A DNA stretch of 64,000 nt from Alteribacillus sp041949975 (GCF_041949975.1 NZ_JBHFQG010000006.1:62001-126000); one strand, 5' to 3'. Numbered from the stretch's first letter, positions 35,273 to 44,590 are shown. The notes: generated by a model from the letters alone, not told the origin. Program-made: numbers and translations.

Positions 35273-37099
35273 TTAACGCTGCAATGCAGATTCACGTATA
35301 TAAGCTGTTAATTCTGCAGTTATATCGTACCGCAAAAACGGCGTAATTAAATAGACTCCATGGAAATAATTTAATGCCTTGTCTATAAGAGTTTTTGCAA
35401 TGGCTATTCCTTCCTGCTGAGCTTTTTCTCTATCTTCTCCGCAAGCTGCCATTTTCTGTCTTGTCTCATCTGTTAATTTAATTCCAGGGACTTCGTTATG
35501 AAGAAATTCCGCATTTCTGCTGCTAACAAGCGGCATAATACCTATATATATTGGAACCGGCAAATGCTTTGTTGCTTCATAAATCTCTTTAAATTGCTCT
35601 ATTCCATAAACCGGTTGACTCATAAAATAATCTGCACCAGCATCGATTTTCTTTTCCAGCCGTTTGACAGCACGCTCTAGATTTCTGACATTTGGGTTAA
35701 AAGCAGCTGCTACTGTAAAAGAAGTTTTTTCGCCTAATGATTTACCTGAAAAAGAACGCCCTTCATTCATTTCTTTCATTAATGAAATTAAATCGAATGA
35801 GTTAACATCATATACAGAAGTTGCCCCAGGAAAGTCTCCCACTTTTGTCGGGTCCCCGGTGACCGCTAATACATCATGAATGCCAAGGGCATGTATACCA
35901 AGCAAATGAGATTGAAGACCGATCAGGTTTCTGTCTCGGCAGGCAACGTGCAGAAGAGGTCTGGCACTTGTTTTATTTTTTACCATAGCTCCCATCGCTA
36001 AGTTATCGATACGAGGAGAAGCAAGGGAATTATCAGCCATCGTCACAGCATCTGCACCAGCTTGATATAATTTTTCTGCTCCCTTTATAAATTTTTCCGT
36101 TGCTAATTTTTTAGGAGTATCTAACTCTACAATAACAGATGGCTTTTGATACTTTTCGTTTAGCCGGACAATATTTGAAGGTACTTCAGATGACACTGGC
36201 TGATCATGCTCCGTTATTTCAACTATTGCTTTTTCTTTTACAGGTACTGTCCCCTTTACAGCTCGAGCTACTTCTGCAATATGTTCAGGCGTAGTTCCAC
36301 AGCACCCGCCGATCAAACTTACTCCCTGCTGTTTAAGATCTTGAGCTCTTTCATAAAAATAATCGGGATTCGACTGATAAACAAACCTGCCGTCATCTAA
36401 ATCAGGTAAACTAGCATTTGGATAGGCTGAAAGATATACATCTTTCATTAAAGGGACTGTCTCAAGGGAGCGTAAAATGTGATAAGGGCCCATTCTGCAA
36501 TTTAACCCTACAACGTCCGCACCAGCAGCTTTAAGCTTTTGAAAAACTTCACTGACCGGTGTACCTCCATGCATCACACCGACTTCTCCTAATGCAACCT
36601 GGGCAACAACAGGCAGATCCGTCATCTTTCTTATTAATTTTAAGGTGTTGATTATTTCTGATAAGTCATAAAACGTTTCGAGCATTAAACCGTCTGGGTT
36701 TTCTGAAAGTAAAGCCTCTGCCTGTTCTTTAAAGGCCTCCTCAATTTCTTCACTGCTGACGTCAAGCTGTTGAACCCCTTTAATACCTCCAATCGTTCCA
36801 AAGACAAAGGTATCCCAACCAGCACTTTCTTTTGCAAGCCGGACGCCTGCCCTGTTAATTTCTGCTGTTTCTTTTTCCAGTTGATATTTCTGCAATTTTA
36901 TCTTATTTGCCGCATATGTATTAGATTGTATAATATTAGCGCCTGCTCTCACATATTCTTTATGAACTGCTTTTATCGTATCTGGTTCACTCAGGTTTAA
37001 CATTTCAAACGAGCCCGTAAATCCTTTATCGTATAAATAAGTCCCCATAGCCCCGTCACCGACAAGCATGTCCTGCTGTAATCTTTCAAGAAAATTCAC
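35273..37099 (-). CDS. yitJ: Bifunctional homocysteine S-methyltransferase / methylenetetrahydrofolate reductase
   Basis: A 608-residue two-domain protein as in B. subtilis YitJ. The N-terminal half is a homocysteine methyltransferase domain (GDGAMGTYLYDKGF, GLNCRMGPYH, GGCCGTTPEHIAEVARA with zinc cysteines). The C-terminal half, from about residue 310, is a MetF-type FAD reductase (VIVELDTPK, DNSLASPRID, DVLAVTGDPTKVG, YFMSQPVY). It supplies 5-methyl-THF to MetH, which follows 27 nt downstream. The start is GTG at 37099 behind AAAGGA. Confidence 0.94.
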   Translation of the reverse strand: MNFLERLQQDMLVGDGAMGTYLYDKGFTGSFEMLNLSEPDTIKAVHKEYVRAGANIIQSNTYAANKIKLQKYQLEKETAEINRAGVRLAKESAGWDTFVFGTIGGIKGVQQLDVSSEEIEEAFKEQAEALLSENPDGLMLETFYDLSEIINTLKLIRKMTDLPVVAQVALGEVGVMHGGTPVSEVFQKLKAAGADVVGLNCRMGPYHILRSLETVPLMKDVYLSAYPNASLPDLDDGRFVYQSNPDYFYERAQDLKQQGVSLIGGCCGTTPEHIAEVARAVKGTVPVKEKAIVEITEHDQPVSSEVPSNIVRLNEKYQKPSVIVELDTPKKLATEKFIKGAEKLYQAGADAVTMADNSLASPRIDNLAMGAMVKNKTSARPLLHVACRDRNLIGLQSHLLGIHALGIHDVLAVTGDPTKVGDFPGATSVYDVNSFDLISLMKEMNEGRSFSGKSLGEKTSFTVAAAFNPNVRNLERAVKRLEKKIDAGADYFMSQPVYGIEQFKEIYEATKHLPVPIYIGIMPLVSSRNAEFLHNEVPGIKLTDETRQKMAACGEDREKAQQEGIAIAKTLIDKALNYFHGVYLITPFLRYDITAELTAYIRESALQR

Positions 37100-37135
37100 T
37101 ACTATGTCATCCTTTCTGTCTTTTAAAACAGCTCC

Positions 37136-38239
37136 TTATAATTTAGTTAAAGCTTGATTTAAATCTGCTATTAAATCTTCTGAGTTTTCTATACCAACCG
37201 AGAAGCGGAGCAGTCGATTGCATACGCCGATAGCCAGCCTTACTTCTTCCGGCACATCCGCATGTGTCTGTGTTGCAGGATATGTCATAAAACTTTCCAC
37301 TCCCCCAAGACTCTCAGCAAATGTTATTAATTGCAGTTCCTGAAGAAGAGTATTCACCCATTCTTCACTTTGTAAGCGAAATGACAACATACCGCCTTTA
37401 CCTGGATACATTACATCTGTTATTTTTTCGTGGTTATTTAGAAATGCTGTAACTTCCTGAGCATTTTTTGTATGTTTTTCCATGCGAACGGATAAGGTCT
37501 TCATCCCTCTCATAAGCAGCCAAGAATCCATTGGGGATAAAATAGTGCCCATCCCGTTGTGAAAAGCTCCAATGCGTTCACAAATTTTTTCATCATTAGC
37601 AACAATCAGTCCAGCAATTACATCATTGTGGCCTCCTAAATACTTAGAAGCACTGTGAATCACAATATCTGCTCCCATGTTCAGAGGCTGCTGCAGTACG
37701 GGAGTATAAAACGTGTTATCCACGATAAGGAGTAAATCTTGTTCTTTAGCTAATGCAGCAAGGGCTTCAATGTCTGCCTCTTGCATTAATGGATTAGTAG
37801 GTGTTTCTATAAACAGAGCTCGTGTTTTTTCATTTACCAGTTCTTTAAAACCTTCCAATTTACGCGGGTCGCCGTATTGAACACTTACTCCCCAGTTTTT
37901 CCATCCTTCTTCAAAAAGCCTGTATGTTCCTCCATACAAATCTTGGGAGGCCAGTATTTCATCTCCTTTATCAAAAATAGCAAATAACGTTTGTATAGCT
38001 GCCATACCAGAACTTAATGCAAATCCCTTTTTTCCGTTTTCAAGTGTAGCAATCGCATTTTCGAGTATTTCTCTTGTGGGATTTCCTGTTCGGGAGTAGT
38101 CATACCCGGTCGACTGTCCAATTCCAGAATGACGGTAAGCAGTTGAAAAATATACGGGAGCACTGACCGCTCCTGTTTTTTCATCTTGTTTATTACCTAT
38201 TTGCACCAGGTTTGTTTCTATATGATGATTCCTGCTCAT
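37136..38239 (-). CDS. metI: Cystathionine gamma-synthase / O-acetylhomoserine thiolyase
   Basis: PLP enzyme of the Cys/Met family that joins cysteine or sulfide to an acylated homoserine. It has 367 residues from 38239 (MSRNHHIETNLVQIGN), with GAGGTG upstream. Motifs: STGYDYSRTGNPTR, SSGMAAIQT, DLYGGTYRLFE, ETPTNPLMQEADI, VDNTFYTPVLQ and SASKYLGGHNDV with the PLP lysine. The close similarity to B. subtilis MetI supports the name. No metC follows, unlike the metI-metC pair of B. subtilis. First gene after the SAM riboswitch. Confidence 0.93.
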   Translation of the reverse strand: MSRNHHIETNLVQIGNKQDEKTGAVSAPVYFSTAYRHSGIGQSTGYDYSRTGNPTREILENAIATLENGKKGFALSSGMAAIQTLFAIFDKGDEILASQDLYGGTYRLFEEGWKNWGVSVQYGDPRKLEGFKELVNEKTRALFIETPTNPLMQEADIEALAALAKEQDLLLIVDNTFYTPVLQQPLNMGADIVIHSASKYLGGHNDVIAGLIVANDEKICERIGAFHNGMGTILSPMDSWLLMRGMKTLSVRMEKHTKNAQEVTAFLNNHEKITDVMYPGKGGMLSFRLQSEEWVNTLLQELQLITFAESLGGVESFMTYPATQTHADVPEEVRLAIGVCNRLLRFSVGIENSEDLIADLNQALTKL

Positions 38240-38299
38240 TCGTCTGCACCTCATTTTTATGTAATTTTGCTTTTGAATTCTTTATGCCCTATTAAGAAA

Positions 38300-38324
38300 G
38301 CCTTCTTCTTGATAAGAAGAAGGC
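38300..38324 (-). terminator. SAM riboswitch expression-platform terminator
   Basis: An 11-bp perfect stem GCCTTCTTCTT / AAGAAGAAGGC with a 3-nt loop, followed by TTTCTT on the minus strand, 60 nt before metI. It should form when SAM is bound. Confidence 0.9.
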
Positions 38325-38352
38325 CTGCTTTATAAAGACATGTACGCTTCAT

Positions 38353-38464
38353 CTTATCTATCAGACGATTTATTTATATATCGTCTGCCGGATTTAGCAC
38401 CTGACCACATCGTGGCTGGTTGCTGAGATTTCGCAGGGCCAGTCCCTCCATCTCTCTTGATAAG
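38353..38464 (-). ncRNA. SAM-I (S-box) riboswitch
   Basis: The minus strand shows the conserved S-box order: P1 strand CTTATC, AGAGAGATGGAGGGACTGG, CAGCAACC, AGGTGCTAAATCC, then the closing P1 strand GATAAG. P1 pairs 38464-38459 with 38358-38353. The downstream terminator at 38300-38324 completes a transcriptional OFF switch for metI-yitJ-metH. Confidence 0.95.
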
Positions 38465-38529
38465 AATATCAAATTGATTTTGTTGTTAGTAAAACCGTAC
38501 ACGATAAACCGCATAATTGCAATAACAAA

Positions 38530-38694
38530 TTATTCCGGGGTGGCATCGATGTGAAGATTCGTTTCATTACCGCATACACAGCGTTTAAATCCTGTTTCAA
38601 GCTCTCCTTTTTCGTTATTTCTTCCGCGAAGAATATATTTTTCACCGCATTTTGGACAGCGGACAATCACACGATAACGAGTTTGAACAGCCAT
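38530..38694 (-). CDS. Small zinc-ribbon-like protein of unknown function
   Basis: A 54-codon gene starting MAVQTRYRVIVRCPKCGEKY with ribosome site AAAGGATGGGAG. Two cysteine pairs (CPKC near residue 13 and CVC near residue 39) suggest a zinc knuckle. It lies 15 nt behind prsW, on the same strand, and before the SAM riboswitch region. A 65-residue ORF over the same bases in another frame is a shadow. I do not recognise the family with certainty. Confidence 0.7.
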   Translation of the reverse strand: MAVQTRYRVIVRCPKCGEKYILRGRNNEKGELETGFKRCVCGNETNLHIDATPE

Positions 38695-38709
38695 AACTCC
38701 CATCCTTTC

Positions 38710-39360
38710 TTATGCCATTTTTTCATTCGCTTTTTTTGTTCTTGATAAGGCGAACCACCATAAGAAAAACATAAACGGAACGATGATAACTAGTACATTT
38801 TCATGGATGGTCAATAATATCAGATCATAAATTCCATGTAAAATAAGCGGGACAGCCAGAGCCATCATAGTCCACAATGTTTTTCTTTCTTGTACAGCAA
38901 TTTGGGCACATCCTATATAATACCCCATTACCACTCCAAATAAAGCATGGCTCGAAACAGGAAGGAACGCTCGGCCTATCGCGTAATCAATGCCAGCAGC
39001 CATTAAATACATTACATTCTCTGCAGAAGCAAAACCTAGAGAAAGAGCTGCACCGTAAACGATACCATCATAGCGTGTTTGAAAAGCAACAAATTTATAG
39101 ATAGTAAAATATAATAAAAACCATTTAAAAAATTCTTCTAAACCTGCGGCTCCAACAAAGGAATATAACCAGTCAGATTGAAAAATACCTTCTGCTTCTA
39201 AAGCATATTGCAAAACCATAATAGGGAACACAAGCAATGCGCCAATAACAAAAGTTCTAGCTACTTGTAATACAGTATTGGATTCATATTCATTTCTTAA
39301 ATAAAAATAACTTAACAGTGAGATGGCAGGTGCCAGGGCTGCGATGATGAGCGCAATCAC
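38710..39360 (-). CDS. prsW: Intramembrane protease PrsW
   Basis: Glutamic-type membrane protease that makes the first cut in the anti-sigma factor RsiW in B. subtilis, activating sigma-W. It has 216 residues with about seven hydrophobic segments. The catalytic residues are at the same positions as in B. subtilis: Glu75-Glu76 (in GLEEFFKW) and His175 (in LILHGIYD). Also visible are FASAENVMYL and SSHALFGVVMGYYIG. It lies near sleB and ypdA as in relatives. Confidence 0.95.
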   Translation of the reverse strand: MIALIIAALAPAISLLSYFYLRNEYESNTVLQVARTFVIGALLVFPIMVLQYALEAEGIFQSDWLYSFVGAAGLEEFFKWFLLYFTIYKFVAFQTRYDGIVYGAALSLGFASAENVMYLMAAGIDYAIGRAFLPVSSHALFGVVMGYYIGCAQIAVQERKTLWTMMALAVPLILHGIYDLILLTIHENVLVIIVPFMFFLWWFALSRTKKANEKMA

Positions 39361-39440
39361 TTTTATCCCGTCCCCTCTTATTTTCTTATCGTAACACGCT
39401 ATATTAATGATGAAAATAAGGGCTCAAGGTAAAATTTCGC

Positions 39441-40385
39441 CTACGTTTTATTTGTTGACAAAGCAACTGCTAATTTTATTCTTGCTTTTTTAGAATCTAG
39501 ATCTTCCCCTAGTTCCACCCCTATTGTGGATAATTCATAGGCACTCCCATGATAATCATATGTTGTGTACACATGTCCTTCTTCAGCACTAGTCGTTAGG
39601 ACAACTCTAACATTTTTATCCATTGCATTTTTTATACTGCTCACCATCTCAGGAGTAACCTGTCCTCTTCCAACTCCTTCTAATACTATTCCTGCTGCTC
39701 CGCTGTTAACCGAGGCATCAATATGAACGCCATCCGCGTTTAAATAAGTTTTTATAATGTCTACTCTCGGTATTTGGTCTCCTAATTCTAAATATTCTCT
39801 TTTGATAGGTTTTTGGTATAGAATAACTTCATCGTTATCAATAATACCTAAATATCCGAAACCAAATGAATTAAACCCTTGTATATTCGAAGCATGTTCT
39901 TTTTTCACATACCTTGCCGAGAAAATTCTTTCATTAAAAACCACTACCGTGCCAAAGTCACTTAAATTTTTTTCACAGGCTGTCAAAATAGCATAGCGAA
40001 TATTTATATAAGCATCACTGCCTAAAGCCTCTGGTGCTCTCTGAGATCCTGTAATGATAATTGGTTTAGTGCTATTCACTGTTAAATCAAGAAAATATGC
40101 AGTTTCTTCTAAAGTATCAGTTCCATGAGTAACAACAATTCCGTCCACTGTACTATCATTGAGATATTCTTGGATTCTTTGGTTTAATTGAACCCAATCT
40201 TGAAAAGTTAAATGGATACTCGGTTTTTGAGTAAATGAGTCGATTACCAGGTTTACGTGAGTAGGCAGATCAAACATAGAAGTCAGTTCTTCTCCCGTCA
40301 GCTCTCCAGCAGCTAATAATCCTGAATCTTCTTTTGTTTTACTTGCAATAGTGCCGCCTGTTGCAATTAAGACAACTTTTTTCAT
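39441..40385 (-). CDS. ansA: L-asparaginase
   Basis: Hydrolyses asparagine to aspartate and ammonia. It has 314 residues. The two threonine motifs of the family are LIATGGTIASK (Thr12) and VVTHGTDTLEETA. There is no signal peptide, so it is a cytoplasmic type. It is probably transcribed on its own or with ypdA upstream (47 nt gap). Confidence 0.93.
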   Translation of the reverse strand: MKKVVLIATGGTIASKTKEDSGLLAAGELTGEELTSMFDLPTHVNLVIDSFTQKPSIHLTFQDWVQLNQRIQEYLNDSTVDGIVVTHGTDTLEETAYFLDLTVNSTKPIIITGSQRAPEALGSDAYINIRYAILTACEKNLSDFGTVVVFNERIFSARYVKKEHASNIQGFNSFGFGYLGIIDNDEVILYQKPIKREYLELGDQIPRVDIIKTYLNADGVHIDASVNSGAAGIVLEGVGRGQVTPEMVSSIKNAMDKNVRVVLTTSAEEGHVYTTYDYHGSAYELSTIGVELGEDLDSKKARIKLAVALSTNKT

Positions 40386-40431
40386 ACACTCACCTCTTTT
40401 AATTAATCAGCATCTTCAATTTATATTTCCA

Positions 40432-41412
40432 TTATTTATTGTCTTTAACAATTGATTCTGCAATAAGTTTGCCATGAAACCGGCCGTTCTCAATGAATAT
40501 TTCATTTGCATTGTTTCCAGCGGCTAATACTCCTGCAATATAAAGCCCTTTTATATTGGATTCCATCGTGTTTTCATTAAAAACCGGACGTCCTGTTTCG
40601 GAATCAGTCCTGACTCCCATTTGATGAAGAAATGAATGATCGGGATGATAACCTGTCATTGCAAATACAAATTCGGTCTCAAGGGTGTATTCTTTTCCTT
40701 TTTTATCGTAGAAAACATAATCGGGGGTTATTCTTTTTATATCAGCTTCATAAACCATAGTAATTTTATTTCGTCTGACAAGAGAATAGAAATCCGGGAG
40801 AATCCATGGCTTAACGGCTTCCGTAAGTTCTTTCCCCCGATATAATACAGTCACCTCTGCACCTGCTTGCTCCAAAGCGAGTGCCGCATCTACTGCTGAG
40901 TTTTTTCCCCCGATAACCGTTACTTTTTTTTGAAAATAGGGATGGGCCTCTTTAAAATAATGAAAAACATGAGGCAATTCTTCTCCTTCCACCCCCATAA
41001 TGTTAGGACTATCATAGTAGCCAGTCGCCACAATGACATATTGGCTTTTATACATATGTTCTTGGCCGTTTTTCGTTACAGTTTTCACTCTAAAACCGTC
41101 TGTATTCTTAAGCACATTTTTCACTTTTTCATAAGAATTAATCCTCAATTGGCTTCTTTCTGCTACTTGCCGGTAGTAAACAAGTGCTTCATGTCGTTTT
41201 GGTTTTCTTTCAATAGACGAAAAAGGAATGTTCCCTATTTCCAGCTTGTCACTGGAGCTGAAAAAGGTCTGATGAGAAGGATACCAATATATAGAATGGA
41301 CAACATTCTCCTTTTCAATGATAAGAGGATTGTATCCTTTATTTTGCAATGCAAGACCGGCGGCTAATCCGCAAGGCCCGGCTCCAATTATGACAATTTC
41401 TTCTTCTGGCAT
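40432..41412 (-). CDS. ypdA: Bacillithiol disulfide reductase YpdA (Bdr)
   Basis: FAD and NADPH dependent reductase proposed to recycle oxidised bacillithiol. It has 326 residues from 41412 (MPEEEIVIIGAGPCGLAAG) with AAGGAG upstream; the longer reading to 41514 crosses the gudB terminator and is rejected. GAGPCG is the FAD site and VTVIGGKNSAVDAALAL the NADPH site. It sits downstream of glutamate dehydrogenase as in B. subtilis. Confidence 0.93.
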   Translation of the reverse strand: MPEEEIVIIGAGPCGLAAGLALQNKGYNPLIIEKENVVHSIYWYPSHQTFFSSSDKLEIGNIPFSSIERKPKRHEALVYYRQVAERSQLRINSYEKVKNVLKNTDGFRVKTVTKNGQEHMYKSQYVIVATGYYDSPNIMGVEGEELPHVFHYFKEAHPYFQKKVTVIGGKNSAVDAALALEQAGAEVTVLYRGKELTEAVKPWILPDFYSLVRRNKITMVYEADIKRITPDYVFYDKKGKEYTLETEFVFAMTGYHPDHSFLHQMGVRTDSETGRPVFNENTMESNIKGLYIAGVLAAGNNANEIFIENGRFHGKLIAESIVKDNK

Positions 41413-41454
41413 ATCAGGTCGCTCCTTCAAACTTTTTCTTTTTAATGAAAGAAA

Positions 41455-41474
41455 ACCCGCCGAAAATGGCGAGT
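41455..41474 (-). terminator. Terminator after glutamate dehydrogenase gene
   Basis: ACTCGCC / GGCGGGT stem (one T-G pair) with a 6-nt loop, followed by TTTTCTTT on the minus strand, between gudB and ypdA. Confidence 0.8.
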
Positions 41475-41504
41475 CTGAAAGATATGTTAACAAATAGCTT
41501 GGTA

Positions 41505-42794
41505 TTATATCCATCCGCGAAAACGGGAAGCTTCTGCCATTTTACGGACACCAATCATATAAGCTGCTAATCGCATATCGACTTTTCTTCCATAAGCTAA
41601 TTTATATATGTTTTCAAAGGCATGAACCATTACTTGTTCAAGTTTTGTCTCTACTTCCTCTTCCGTCCAATAATACCCTTGATTATTCTGCACCCATTCA
41701 AAATAGGAAACTGTTACGCCTCCTGAGCTGGCAAGCACATCTGGTACTAACAAGATACCTCTTTCAGATAATATTTTTGTTGCTTTTAAAGTTGTCGGAC
41801 CATTTGCTGCTTCTACCACAATCCCAGCTTTGATATGGTGGGCATTCTTCTCGGTAATTTGATTTTCAATGGCAGCAGGCACCAAAATATCACAATCAAC
41901 TTCCAGAAGCTCCTGATTGGAAAGACGATCCTTAAAAAGGTTTGTTACCGTTCCAAAAGAATCTCTACGATCAAGTAAATAATCAATATCAAGACCATCA
42001 GGATCATATAAAGCTCCGTGTGCATCTGCTATTCCAACAACTTTGGCGCCAGCGTCATGCATGAACTTCGCAAGAAAACTGCCCGCATTTCCAAAACCTT
42101 GAATAACAATCCTGGCTTCCTGCAAATTTAACCCCTTTTTCTTCGCAGCTTCTCTAATGCAAATTGTAACACCTTTTGCTGTTGCAGATTCTCTTCCATG
42201 GGAACCTCCAAGCACAATTGGTTTGCCGGTTATAAAGCCAGGCGAGTCAAATTCACGAATTCTGCTGTATTCGTCAAGCATCCAAGCCATGATTTGAGAA
42301 TTAGTAAAAACATCAGGCGCAGGAATATCTTTGGTTGGGCCTACAATCTGACTAATAGCACGAACATACCCGCGGCTAAGTCTTTCTAATTCATGAAATG
42401 ACATTTTTCTTGGGTCACATATTATTCCGCCTTTTCCACCTCCGTAAGGAAGATCCACAATCCCGGCCTTTAAGGACATCCAAATCGATAAAGCTTTCAC
42501 TTCCTGTTCTGTCACATCAGGGTGAAAACGGACGCCGCCTTTTGTAGGGCCAACTGCATCATTGTGCTGCGCTCTGTAACCTGTAAAAACTTTTGTTGTA
42601 CCATCATCCATTTTTACAGGTATGCGAACGGTTAATAAGCGCATGGGCTCTTTCATAAGTTCAAAAACTTCTTCTGGATAGCCTAATTTATCTAAAGCAT
42701 TTTTAATTACTGTCTGAGTAGAATCAAGAACATTCATGTTTTCAAGCTGCTCATCCATTGCATTTTCTTGATTGTGTTTTTCATGTTCCTCCAT
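41505..42794 (-). CDS. gudB: NAD-specific glutamate dehydrogenase
   Basis: Catabolic oxidation of glutamate to 2-oxoglutarate. It has 429 residues. PYGGGKGGI contains the substrate lysine, KDIPAPDVFTN the catalytic aspartate region, and VIQGFGNAGSFLA the NAD fold. The start at 42794 lies 8 nt behind AGGGG. The duplication that inactivates gudB in the B. subtilis laboratory strain was not seen. The paralogue RocG is equally possible by sequence; the name follows the position beside ypdA. Confidence 0.93.
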   Translation of the reverse strand: MEEHEKHNQENAMDEQLENMNVLDSTQTVIKNALDKLGYPEEVFELMKEPMRLLTVRIPVKMDDGTTKVFTGYRAQHNDAVGPTKGGVRFHPDVTEQEVKALSIWMSLKAGIVDLPYGGGKGGIICDPRKMSFHELERLSRGYVRAISQIVGPTKDIPAPDVFTNSQIMAWMLDEYSRIREFDSPGFITGKPIVLGGSHGRESATAKGVTICIREAAKKKGLNLQEARIVIQGFGNAGSFLAKFMHDAGAKVVGIADAHGALYDPDGLDIDYLLDRRDSFGTVTNLFKDRLSNQELLEVDCDILVPAAIENQITEKNAHHIKAGIVVEAANGPTTLKATKILSERGILLVPDVLASSGGVTVSYFEWVQNNQGYYWTEEEVETKLEQVMVHAFENIYKLAYGRKVDMRLAAYMIGVRKMAEASRFRGWI

Positions 42795-42907
42795 ACTTTT
42801 CACCCCTGAAGCATTTGCTTGTTGACTAATCTATACACTGCCTAATCAATTACTACTATAAAGAATAAATGTTTTTATTTCCACTACAACCTTGTAAAAA
42901 GAAAAGT

Positions 42908-43471
42908 TTATATTTGCCTCGATGCTAAGGATTGAAGAGCAGATTTCGTTTTTAATATTTTCCCTTTTTTTCTTGTTATAACCGGGTCTACATATGCTTT
43001 TTCTCCGTATTCTTCGAGAAGTGGTGAGAGAAGTGCAGGCACCTTTGCTTTATGAAAAGTAAAATAAAGATAGTAATATGGATTCCATTCTATTAACATG
43101 CCGCCTTTTATTTTGTGATGTGCTGCTCGTTCTGCTAAAGCAAGCAAGTCATCTTTACGGTTAAAACGAAATAACAAAGTATTTTTGGGCTTTTTCTCTG
43201 CGCTTAACAAACTGATTTTATCCCCCTCTTCATCAAAAAAACTTATAACTAGATGGATGGTATCTTTTTCCGCTTCATTAATTTCCGCATCCAGCTGTGC
43301 ATTTTGCTGAACGTTAAAATGGTCGGATATCATTTTTAGAAGCGAGGTGAAAAATAATTCTGCACGTTCATTATTTATACATCCATTATGTGGATCAATT
43401 CCGTTATCTAAAAGCTCTTGTCTTGTGAGATGAACTTTTAAACGGTCTCCCGGCCAGGTGTATATCTCCAT
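42908..43471 (-). CDS. mecB: MecA/MecB-family adaptor protein
   Basis: Adaptor that delivers substrates to ClpC protease; the B. subtilis counterpart at this locus is YpbH (MecB). It has 187 residues. The N-terminal domain (DRLKVHLTRQELLDNGID, then NNERAELFFTSLLKMI) recognises substrate, and the C-terminal half, with LFRFNRKDDLLALAERA and YYLYFTF, matches the ClpC-binding fold. The sequence is divergent, so target specificity is unknown. It stands between gudB and the metallophosphoesterase. Confidence 0.82.
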   Translation of the reverse strand: MEIYTWPGDRLKVHLTRQELLDNGIDPHNGCINNERAELFFTSLLKMISDHFNVQQNAQLDAEINEAEKDTIHLVISFFDEEGDKISLLSAEKKPKNTLLFRFNRKDDLLALAERAAHHKIKGGMLIEWNPYYYLYFTFHKAKVPALLSPLLEEYGEKAYVDPVITRKKGKILKTKSALQSLASRQI

Positions 43472-43563
43472 TTCAAGTCCTCCTGATTCTGCCGTTGTCG
43501 TGCCTATGCTGTTGTTAACCTGCTATACTATATTCATTGCGGCACGGAGGGGTGAAGACATAA

Positions 43564-44319
43564 TTAGGCTCTTCGTTTAAGAGTGATAAGATGTGATTCG
43601 GCGGGGGCCCCCCATCTCAGCGGTAAGGTTGTAGTGCCATAACCATTACTTATAAGCAGCTGTATTCCCCGACGTGTCTTCCAACCGCCTTTTTCCCGAA
43701 TTCCCAATAGACCTAAACGTATCTGCCCTCCATGTGTGTGGCCGCTTAATGCAGCCTCAAAAACAAACGGTGCAGTTAACTGATCTAACACGGCTGGGTC
43801 ATGTATGGTTAATATTGGTATGCTTTTTTGTCTTTTCTCTTTAAATTCTGTTTCATTTAATACTTGATGCCTGTCCATCAAGCCTGCTATATTTAAAACT
43901 TCATTGTTAAGACGCCATTGGAAAATACTGTTTTCTAAAATAATAACCTCTTCTTCCTCAAGTAAAACCAGTAAATCTTCTCGCACTTCTGCATCATTGT
44001 TTCCCCATACAAATATTACTGTGCCAATTTCCTTAAGTTTTCTAATGTTATCCCGCACTCTGGCTAAAGGAACCCCTGCCTCCATAATGTCTCCACCAAT
44101 AATAACCAGTTCGGCTTTATTTTTTACTTTCTTTACTAGTTTGTCAGGAATGCAGCGGAAATGAATATCAGATATAAAATAAATGCATTTATTACAGAAG
44201 CTTTTTGGTAATTTTTTCAAATAAAGCTCTTCATTCCTTAACCTGTTTCTTTTCGCTTCTATTCCCATAAAAATAATCCAAAAGAATAAAAGATAAACAA
44301 TCACCCTTTTTAATCTCAT
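43564..44319 (-). CDS. ypbG: Membrane-anchored metallophosphoesterase (YpbG-like)
   Basis: Calcineurin-like phosphoesterase of 251 residues. An N-terminal hydrophobic helix (VIVYLLFFWIIFMGI) precedes the metal-binding motifs in order: FISDIHF, IIGGDI, VWGNNDAE, LTIHDP and LSGHTHGGQIRLG. The position next to mecB is that of ypbG in B. subtilis. The physiological substrate is not known. Confidence 0.88.
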   Translation of the reverse strand: MRLKRVIVYLLFFWIIFMGIEAKRNRLRNEELYLKKLPKSFCNKCIYFISDIHFRCIPDKLVKKVKNKAELVIIGGDIMEAGVPLARVRDNIRKLKEIGTVIFVWGNNDAEVREDLLVLLEEEEVIILENSIFQWRLNNEVLNIAGLMDRHQVLNETEFKEKRQKSIPILTIHDPAVLDQLTAPFVFEAALSGHTHGGQIRLGLLGIREKGGWKTRRGIQLLISNGYGTTTLPLRWGAPAESHLITLKRRA

Positions 44320-44420
44320 TTACAATCGACCTTTCCAACCTTTTTCCACGCTCCACCATATTATACAGCAGGTAGAATACCAGCGGAAGGCACCTGAAAT
44401 TTAAATAATTTTCCAAAAAA

Positions 44421-44442
44421 AAAGAACGGCAGCCCGTTCTTT
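44421..44442 (-). terminator. Terminator after yhfH-like gene
   Basis: Perfect 9-bp stem AAAGAACGG / CCGTTCTTT with a 4-nt loop; on the minus strand it continues into a run of eight T. It lies 16 nt past the small zinc-finger gene. Confidence 0.88.
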
Positions 44443-44458
44443 AAACCTTAGGATAATT

Positions 44459-44590
44459 TTATATATCAGTATTTCTTAAACATTTATCACATTGGTTCAT
44501 ATACGATTCATGCTGTTCTTCCATCACTTCTCCACAATCCGAACAATGTTTTGGCGGCAGGTTTCTAAAAAATTCAGTAATTTTTTTCAT
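44459..44590 (-). CDS. YhfH-family small zinc-finger protein
   Basis: A 43-residue protein that starts MKKITEFFRNLPPKHCSDCG and continues MEEQHESYMNQCDKC. The EFFRNLPPK..C..CG..MEEQHESY pattern is that of YhfH proteins of Bacillaceae. Two CxxC pairs probably bind zinc. Its function is unknown. It has a ribosome site (AAAGGGGAAAG), its own promoter and its own terminator, so it is a single-gene unit. Confidence 0.85.
   Translation of the reverse strand: MKKITEFFRNLPPKHCSDCGEVMEEQHESYMNQCDKCLRNTDI

Noticed and set aside
38469..38666. Minus-strand ORF of 65 codons beside prsW
   Set aside because: It overlaps in another frame the 54-codon zinc-knuckle gene, which has a better ribosome site and conserved-looking cysteine pairs.
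41413..41514. Longer N-terminus of YpdA
   Set aside because: The extension crosses the gudB terminator, and the start at 41412 has a proper ribosome site directly before the FAD-binding motif.
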